Virus record (IMG/VR): IMGVR_UViG_3300023176_003965 | Coordinates: 1-58,357 of that record | DNA: 58,357 nt | Strand: one strand, 5' to 3' | Source of the DNA: a virus | In this document: piece after piece, positions 54,511 through 58,357 of the stretch | Position numbering within the stretch: position 1 is the first letter of the stretch | Layout of the letters: each line of letters opens with the position of its first letter | Translations under genes and position numbers: made by a program | The notes under the pieces: model-generated | Database searches by the model: none | Told to the model about the DNA's origin: nothing | The model's input: the letters and a program-made list of their open reading frames with translations, nothing else

Positions 54511-54663
54511 ATGATGAAACTTAATCTAACAGACAGACAATTAGAGATAATTCTTGATGCTGTTGAGGATTATGCTGTTCTAGTTGATGAGGATCTCGCT
54601 GACGATTGTAGTGAGATTCTTGACATTATCGAAGCACACGTTTCTAACAAACAAGACCAATGA
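54511..54663 (+). CDS. Small acidic protein (50 aa)
   Basis: ATG 54511, TGA 54661-54663 overlapping the next start. Helical and acidic (LTDRQLEIILDAVEDYAVLV). No family recognised. Confidence 0.6.
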   Translation: MMKLNLTDRQLEIILDAVEDYAVLVDEDLADDCSEILDIIEAHVSNKQDQ

Positions 54664-54890
54664 ACATTTACATCGCTGAGAATCAAGGTTGTGCCTATTC
54701 CATTTGTAGTGAAGGGGCACTTTATTACACTCCTTTGTATCAAGATGGAACGATGAATCTTGAGGATTGGAGTGAAGTTGATCTGATGAGTTTAATGGGT
54801 GAAGAAGAGAATCTTCGCCTGGAAGTTGATGAGATTCACGAGAAACTTATCGCAATGAGTAAGGCAATCGGAGAGTATTTCCAGCAATAA
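54660..54890 (+). CDS. Hypothetical acidic protein (76 aa)
   Basis: MNIYIAENQGCAYSICSEGA followed by strands and an acidic terminal helix (EENLRLEVDEIHEKLIAMSK). Coupled by ATGA. TAA stop is inside copy 11. Confidence 0.65.
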   Translation: MNIYIAENQGCAYSICSEGALYYTPLYQDGTMNLEDWSEVDLMSLMGEEENLRLEVDEIHEKLIAMSKAIGEYFQQ

Positions 54891-54926
54891 AAGTTACTCA
54901 CCTTGAGATTGTCCCTATAGTGTAAG
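54888..54926 (+). promoter_or_regulatory. 39-bp element, copy 11
   Basis: TAAAAGTTACTCACCTTG, AGATTGTCCC, TATAGTGTAAG; contains the upstream TAA. The next ATG is 28 bp downstream. Confidence 0.78.
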
Positions 54927-54954
54927 CAACCAATCAAACCAAAAATCTTTCTTT

Positions 54955-55188
54955 ATGTCAACTCCAATTTTCTCTATCTACAATAACATCGAAGCATGGG
55001 ATGACATCATGGGGCAAATGATTGCCTTTGTGAATGATACCAATGCCGACATCGATATGGCATACGATTGGGTATGTGAAATGATGGAAATTGACTCCTT
55101 TGTTGATAATCAAATCGCATGGGATTCTTTCTACAACACTTGGAAATCTTGCGACAATCGTAACTGCATTGAGTACATTGTTGACTGA
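54955..55188 (+). CDS. Hypothetical acidic protein (77 aa)
   Basis: A helical, acidic, Trp-rich protein (AWDDIMGQMIAFVNDTNADI, YDWVCEMMEIDSF). No ribosome binding site. No family recognised. Confidence 0.6.
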   Translation: MSTPIFSIYNNIEAWDDIMGQMIAFVNDTNADIDMAYDWVCEMMEIDSFVDNQIAWDSFYNTWKSCDNRNCIEYIVD

Positions 55189-55219
55189 TTAACATCAAAC
55201 CATCACAATCTCAGATGAA

Positions 55220-55258
55220 TTAAAGTTACTCACCTCCAGATTGTCCCTATAGTGTGAG
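55220..55258 (+). promoter_or_regulatory. 39-bp element, copy 12
   Basis: Consensus with TATAGT then GTGAG instead of GTAAG. The next ATG is 41 bp downstream. Confidence 0.78.
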
Positions 55259-55299
55259 GGACACACTTCACAAGCAAACTTTACATTTTTTCCAAAACA

Positions 55300-55614
55300 A
55301 TGTTCGCACAAACTATCAATTTCGTCGATGATGTTCTTGAGTATGATTATCAAGAACTCGCAAACAATCTGATCACTAATCTTATCACTATCGGAGCAAT
55401 TTGTGCTGTGATTATAGGTTCACTTTACAATCAACTGCGTAAGGTTAAGTTTGCAACACCTTATCAGATTGGGAATCAATTTTATTTCGGTGTGAATCTT
55501 ACACCTTCTGGTGATAATGATGAGCGTTTCGGTATTAGCATCAAAGACTATTATTTGGGTCTTTATGGTAAGCAACTGTGCTGGGGTAAACTTGATGAAA
55601 ATGGTTGCCTCTGA
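55300..55614 (+). CDS. Single-pass membrane protein (104 aa)
   Basis: An acidic N-terminus (residues 1-22), one membrane helix (NLITIGAICAVIIGSLY, about 28-44), then a beta-rich soluble domain with YQIGNQFYFGVNLTPSG. Location in the host membrane is inferred. Its stop is at the start of the second 67-bp repeat. Confidence 0.65.
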   Translation: MFAQTINFVDDVLEYDYQELANNLITNLITIGAICAVIIGSLYNQLRKVKFATPYQIGNQFYFGVNLTPSGDNDERFGISIKDYYLGLYGKQLCWGKLDENGCL

Positions 55615-55676
55615 TTGATACAAACTGTGGAGGTGAATTAAAGTTACTCACCTCCAGATTGTCCCTATAGTGTAAG
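55610..55676 (+). repeat. 67-bp exact repeat, copy B
   Basis: Identical to 54263-54329, including the perfect hairpin (55628-55656). Here no endonuclease gene precedes it. Confidence 0.92.
55638..55676 (+). promoter_or_regulatory. 39-bp element, copy 13
   Basis: Exact consensus with TATAGT within the 67-bp repeat. The next ATG is 23 bp downstream after an ACCAAACCAAACC leader. Confidence 0.85.
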
Positions 55677-55699
55677 GACACAACCAAACCAAACCAATT

Positions 55700-55891
55700 A
55701 TGAAACCATTTCCATACACTGAAGTCAACGCAATCGAGCGTGAAATGTGTGATCTTCGCGATGAAGTCACCCGTCTTCGGATTCAACTTGAGAACGCACA
55801 ATCCTGCCTTAATGCACTACAACGCAAGCGGACTGAGTTAATCAATGATCGTTCTGAAGGCAATCTTTTCGAGCAAATGTTTGGAGTCTGA
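55700..55891 (+). CDS. Small coiled-coil protein (63 aa)
   Basis: Mostly one heptad-repeat helix (EREMCDLRDEVTRLRIQLEN) followed by KRTELINDRSEGNLFEQMFG. Probably a dimer. Function unknown. Confidence 0.6.
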   Translation: MKPFPYTEVNAIEREMCDLRDEVTRLRIQLENAQSCLNALQRKRTELINDRSEGNLFEQMFGV

Positions 55892-55899
55892 TTAACATT

Positions 55900-56088
55900 A
55901 TGATTGCGATTGTAACACCAAAATCTAAGAAAGCACAGAATCGTTTCTGTAACTTAATGGACAAACTTCAGGAATGTTTTGTAGAGCAACATTTAGGAGA
56001 TAAAGTGTTCCTAACCTCTGCGAACAATAAGAATCACTTTTGGGTGAATCTGATTGATGACAATGACTGGGAAATTGAGTTGAATTAA
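55900..56088 (+). CDS. Hypothetical protein (62 aa)
   Basis: MIAIVTPKSKKAQNRFCNLM, then a strand VFLTSANNKNHFWVNLI. Small alpha/beta protein. TAA stop is inside copy 14. Confidence 0.6.
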   Translation: MIAIVTPKSKKAQNRFCNLMDKLQECFVEQHLGDKVFLTSANNKNHFWVNLIDDNDWEIELN

Positions 56089-56123
56089 AGTTACTCACCT
56101 CCAGATTGTCCCTATAGTGTAAG
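56085..56123 (+). promoter_or_regulatory. 39-bp element, copy 14
   Basis: Exact consensus with TATAGT; contains the upstream TAA. The next ATG is 10 bp downstream. Confidence 0.85.
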
Positions 56124-56133
56124 CAACAAACCA

Positions 56134-56472
56134 ATGATGATCACACAAACCAAACCACAATTCCTGACTGAAGCACTCATCGAAGTTCTCAACAATGAGT
56201 GGAAAGTTAATGCTCTTGAGTCCAATCGTTCTGTTTATCATCAACTTGAGATGGAGATTGGTCGCAAATACATTAAAGTTTGGCAGCGACTTGATCGCGA
56301 TGGTGTGAAAGATACCTCTCGCGGTTGCTGGATGTTTGTTGATAAGAACACTGGTGAATGTTACAAACCAAGTTCACATCGTGCTCCTGCAAAAGGTGTC
56401 CGCTATCTTATCACTCAGTTGGTAGATCATCCTCACATTTGTGACCAATACGGCAGTTTTTTATATCTCTGA
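56134..56472 (+). CDS. Hypothetical protein (112 aa)
   Basis: An alpha/beta protein with strands IGRKYIKVWQRLDRDG and GCWMFVDKNTGECYKPSS, resembling a small conserved cyanophage family. Two Cys are not arranged as a metal site. Followed by the HNH gene's own promoter. Confidence 0.65.
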   Translation: MMITQTKPQFLTEALIEVLNNEWKVNALESNRSVYHQLEMEIGRKYIKVWQRLDRDGVKDTSRGCWMFVDKNTGECYKPSSHRAPAKGVRYLITQLVDHPHICDQYGSFLYL

Positions 56473-56479
56473 TTGATAC

Positions 56480-56508
56480 TTGACTTTGGAATCTGTTTAT
56501 GATACATA
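56480..56508 (+). promoter_or_regulatory. Sigma70-like promoter of the second HNH gene
   Basis: TTGACT (56480-56485), 17 bp, TACATA (56503-56508). It starts within a TCTGATTGATAC segment shared with the 67-bp repeats. Confidence 0.55.
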
Positions 56509-56532
56509 GTAGGTGTTACTTCTAAATCTATT

Positions 56533-57039
56533 ATGAAACAGATTCCAAATTGTCCTGAGTATAGTATTACAAAAGACGGTAAAGTTTATTCACATCTTAA
56601 ACCTGGCGGGTATGGAAATGGTAAGGTTTTAGATTATACTTATGCCCGAGAGTTCAAACCACAAATTACTAAAAAAGGTTATTTGAGAGTTCAACTTTAC
56701 TCCAACACATCTAAATGTAAATCGTATTCGGTGCATAGATTAGTCGCACAAACATACATACCCAATCCAAACAATCTACCACAAGTTAATCACATCAATG
56801 AAGATAAAACAGATAACAGAGTAGAAAACTTGGAATGGATTTCAAATAGTGATAACATTCGCTATTCAAAGTGTAAGAATTGGACAATTCAGACACCTAC
56901 GGGCGAAATACTTACAACCGACAATCTACCAGTGTTTTGTGAAGAAAATAACCTCACTTCATCACTTTTAAGAAGAACATTCAGAAAAAAAGATAAAGGA
57001 TGGAAGCATAAAGGTTTCGCCATATTGAGTCTGAATTAA
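56533..57039 (+). CDS. HNH homing endonuclease, NUMOD4 type (168 aa)
   Basis: An N-terminal NUMOD4-like segment (PNCPEYSITKDGKVYSHL) precedes the HNH core HRLVAQTYIPNP ... VNHINEDKTDNRVENLEWIS (about 73-117), as in phage group I-intron-type endonucleases. A C-terminal NUMOD1-like helix follows. Free-standing mobile endonuclease. Its stop TAA is in copy 15. Confidence 0.9.
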   Translation: MKQIPNCPEYSITKDGKVYSHLKPGGYGNGKVLDYTYAREFKPQITKKGYLRVQLYSNTSKCKSYSVHRLVAQTYIPNPNNLPQVNHINEDKTDNRVENLEWISNSDNIRYSKCKNWTIQTPTGEILTTDNLPVFCEENNLTSSLLRRTFRKKDKGWKHKGFAILSLN

Positions 57040-57074
57040 AGTTACTCACCTCCAGATTGTCCCTATAGTGTAAG
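57036..57074 (+). promoter_or_regulatory. 39-bp element, copy 15
   Basis: Exact consensus with TATAGT; contains the HNH stop TAA. The next ATG is 23 bp downstream. Confidence 0.85.
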
Positions 57075-57097
57075 CAACCAACCAAGAGAAACCAATT

Positions 57098-57451
57098 ATG
57101 ACAACAATCACCGAGACCAACCTGTTCGCTGTTGCTGATAACATTGAGCAAGGAATGTCCTTGTTTCGTGCAGGTTTCAAGGCAGAAGTGTACTGGGGTG
57201 ATGTTATCACCGCTCATCACATGAACACCCGTAGTGTGTATCGTCTGAAAGAGAATAGCGATGTCGCTATCACTCACACTGCAACTTATGAGGGTGAGGA
57301 TATTTTCGCGGTATCAATCACTGAGGTTACTGCATACCATACCAATGGGAATGTGTTGTCTTCAACCACTAAAACCTTAGGTGTTTATGATAACTTCAAC
57401 GATGCTTATTACTGTGCAGTTGATGTTAGCAATGGTCTGAAAAAGGACTGA
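57098..57451 (+). CDS. Hypothetical protein (117 aa)
   Basis: A beta-rich domain (VAITHTATYEGEDIFAVSIT) with a helical N-terminus and a TLGVYDNFNDAYYCAVDVSN end. No Shine-Dalgarno; leader is ACCAACCAAGAGAAACC-like. No family recognised. Confidence 0.65.
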   Translation: MTTITETNLFAVADNIEQGMSLFRAGFKAEVYWGDVITAHHMNTRSVYRLKENSDVAITHTATYEGEDIFAVSITEVTAYHTNGNVLSSTTKTLGVYDNFNDAYYCAVDVSNGLKKD

Positions 57452-57452
57452 A

Positions 57453-57491
57453 TTAAAGTTACTCACCTCCAGATTGTCCCTATAGTGTAAG
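57453..57491 (+). promoter_or_regulatory. 39-bp element, copy 16
   Basis: Exact consensus with TATAGT, 1 bp after the previous stop. The next ATG is 15 bp downstream. Confidence 0.85.
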
Positions 57492-57506
57492 CGTTACCAA
57501 TCGACT

Positions 57507-57722
57507 ATGAAAAACCCTGAAATTGATTACAACCAAGTCCGCAAAATGTTCGGAAAGGTTGTAAGTGATGGCACTCACACTTATAACATCTCAGACTATA
57601 AAATGGGATGTGATGCTTATCAACTGTGGTGCAATGATCGCCAACAATTCTTTTACACTTCTTACAATGGTGTTCATCAACTGATGGAAATTGTAGGAGA
57701 TGCTTATCCTGAAGAGGATTGA
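57507..57722 (+). CDS. Hypothetical protein (71 aa)
   Basis: A small alpha/beta protein (QVRKMFGKVVSDGTHTYNIS, then YQLWCNDRQQFFYTSYNGVH). Alone in its transcription unit. No family recognised. Confidence 0.6.
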   Translation: MKNPEIDYNQVRKMFGKVVSDGTHTYNISDYKMGCDAYQLWCNDRQQFFYTSYNGVHQLMEIVGDAYPEED

Positions 57723-57733
57723 TTCCTCTTCAA

Positions 57734-57772
57734 TTAAAGTTACTCACCTCCACATTGTCCCTATAGTGTAAG
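57734..57772 (+). promoter_or_regulatory. 39-bp element, copy 17
   Basis: Consensus with ACATTGTCCC and TATAGT. The next ATG is 22 bp downstream. Last copy in the window. Confidence 0.82.
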
Positions 57773-57794
57773 GACACAACCAAGACAAACCAAA

Positions 57795-57983
57795 ATGACA
57801 ACAATGACCAATCTTTTCTCTGCCGAAAATCTTCAAGACCTGCAAGATTTTATGTTCGACACTATGCTCCCTGCTGATGATTGTGTCGATTGGTTCTGTG
57901 ATCGTCACGATGTTCAGGATCATGAAGTGATTGAAGTGATTGATTTTGTTACTGATGCACACTTTGCCTTTCACGGTAAGTGA
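57795..57983 (+). CDS. Hypothetical acidic protein (62 aa)
   Basis: A strongly acidic helical protein (MLPADDCVDWFCDRHDVQDH) with two Cys. The stop TGA lies at the start of a 28-bp repeat. No family recognised. Confidence 0.6.
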   Translation: MTTMTNLFSAENLQDLQDFMFDTMLPADDCVDWFCDRHDVQDHEVIEVIDFVTDAHFAFHGK

Positions 57984-58004
57984 TAGAAACTGAAACCTAA
58001 CTAA
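57977..58004 (+). repeat. 28-bp direct repeat, copy 1
   Basis: TAAGTGATAGAAACTGAAAC then CTAACTAA. An identical copy is at 58266-58293. Each lies between small genes just before a start, so it replaces the 39-bp element here. Confidence 0.85.
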
Positions 58005-58013
58005 GTGAACCAA

Positions 58014-58238
58014 ATGTCTACTTTCTTTTGCACTACTCTGAACAAGCAAATTGCCTATGGTGATAATGCTTACTACTACATGGAAGATGATAACACTATG
58101 ACTTGTGTTCCTTATCACAAACAGGATGGTATTCTGTGGGATGAGAGTGTTATGTATGATCCGAATGTTGGTGCATCTGATGATAACACAACAAAGGAAT
58201 GTGAGACTGCACTTTCTCTTTTAACTTGTGGTCAGTAA
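58014..58238 (+). CDS. Hypothetical protein (74 aa)
   Basis: ATG 58014 is preferred to an upstream GTG inside the repeat. MSTFFCTTLNKQIAYGDNAY, acidic middle and CETALSLLTC end with Cys residues that could pair. No family recognised. Confidence 0.6.
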   Translation: MSTFFCTTLNKQIAYGDNAYYYMEDDNTMTCVPYHKQDGILWDESVMYDPNVGASDDNTTKECETALSLLTCGQ

Positions 58239-58265
58239 TGCAAACTGAATCCTCTAAAACCTGAC

Positions 58266-58293
58266 TAAGTGATAGAAACTGAAACCTAACTAA
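58266..58293 (+). repeat. 28-bp direct repeat, copy 2
   Basis: Identical to 57977-58004; 14 bp before the start of the partial gene at 58308. Confidence 0.85.
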
Positions 58294-58307
58294 CACAATT
58301 TCCATCA

Positions 58308-58357
58308 ATGAGAAAGATCGAAACCCAAATGTGTGATGCCATTTCTAACAATGAGAA
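58308..58357 (+). CDS. Conserved small protein, 3' partial
   Basis: ATG 58308 starts MRKIETQMCDAISNNE and runs off the window. The MRKIETQM start is familiar from a cyanophage/cyanobacterial protein family of unknown function. It follows the second 28-bp repeat. Confidence 0.55.
   Translation, partial: MRKIETQMCDAISNNE

Noticed and set aside
46087-57772. CRISPR array made of the 39-bp repeats
   Set aside because: Spacing ranges from about 200 to 1400 bp, the intervals are protein-coding, and no cas gene is near. The repeats sit at gene borders, so promoter elements fit better.
1-58357. Photosynthesis or carbon-metabolism genes (psbA, psbD, hli, talC and others)
   Set aside because: None of their characteristic sequences is seen in any frame of this window; they may lie elsewhere in the genome.

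Overview
The window looks like part of a T4-like cyanophage genome (a marine cyanomyovirus infecting Synechococcus or Prochlorococcus). The evidence is its gene content: T4-type replication and late-transcription proteins (gp33, gp59, gp32), T4-type baseplate and head proteins (gp53, gp48, gp4, gp54, gp26, gp27-like, gp5-like), the cyanophage genes thyX and phoH, two cyanobacterial-type families (DUF4278 and DUF1825), a tRNA cluster, low GC, and T4/cyanophage-type late promoters (A/C)TAAATA. No photosynthesis gene (psbA, psbD, hli) is seen here. All names come from reading the translated sequence; no database search was possible. Layout: 1-203 is the end of a lectin-like structural gene. 428-8581 is a dense operonic run of small proteins, two glutaredoxin-fold proteins, a glutamine-riboswitch-like leader controlling a DUF4278 microprotein, thyX, phoH and a PD-(D/E)XK nuclease. 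8578-10901 is the replication/late-transcription block gp33-gp59-DUF1825-gp32. 10902-13429 is a short minus-strand island (gp53, gp48, gp4). 13464-28595 is the tail and baseplate block, including two giant tail proteins; the second carries a muramidase-like and an M15-like peptidase domain. 28639-31289 holds small genes, four tRNA-like genes (Ile-UAU, Tyr-GUA, an aberrant 107-nt one, Leu-UAA) and a Mom-like DNA-modification protein. 31375-41564 encodes three fibre or adhesin proteins of 2056, 883 and 439 aa; the middle one has duplicated von Willebrand-A-like modules and a PA14-like domain. 41586-46090 holds small genes and an SF2 helicase. 46087-58357 is an 'ORFanage' of short genes. It also encodes a nuclease/adenine-methyltransferase pair, an internal-head-protein candidate with a T4-type capsid-targeting N-terminus, a DUF2786 protein and two HNH endonucleases. 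Regulation: three promoter classes are visible. (i) Sigma70-like boxes (TTGAC-16/18-TATAAT-like), often placed so that the -35 box overlaps the upstream TGA stop or sits in a terminator hairpin. (ii) Late (A/C)TAAATA boxes before structural genes. (iii) A 39-bp element present 17 times between 46087 and 57772, each copy just upstream of a small gene or operon and followed by a short A/C-rich leader without a Shine-Dalgarno. The third class is the most striking system in the window and looks like a family of early promoters. A self-protection/host-attack theme (nuclease plus adenine methyltransferase, Mom-like modification, other PD-(D/E)XK proteins) is the second point of interest.
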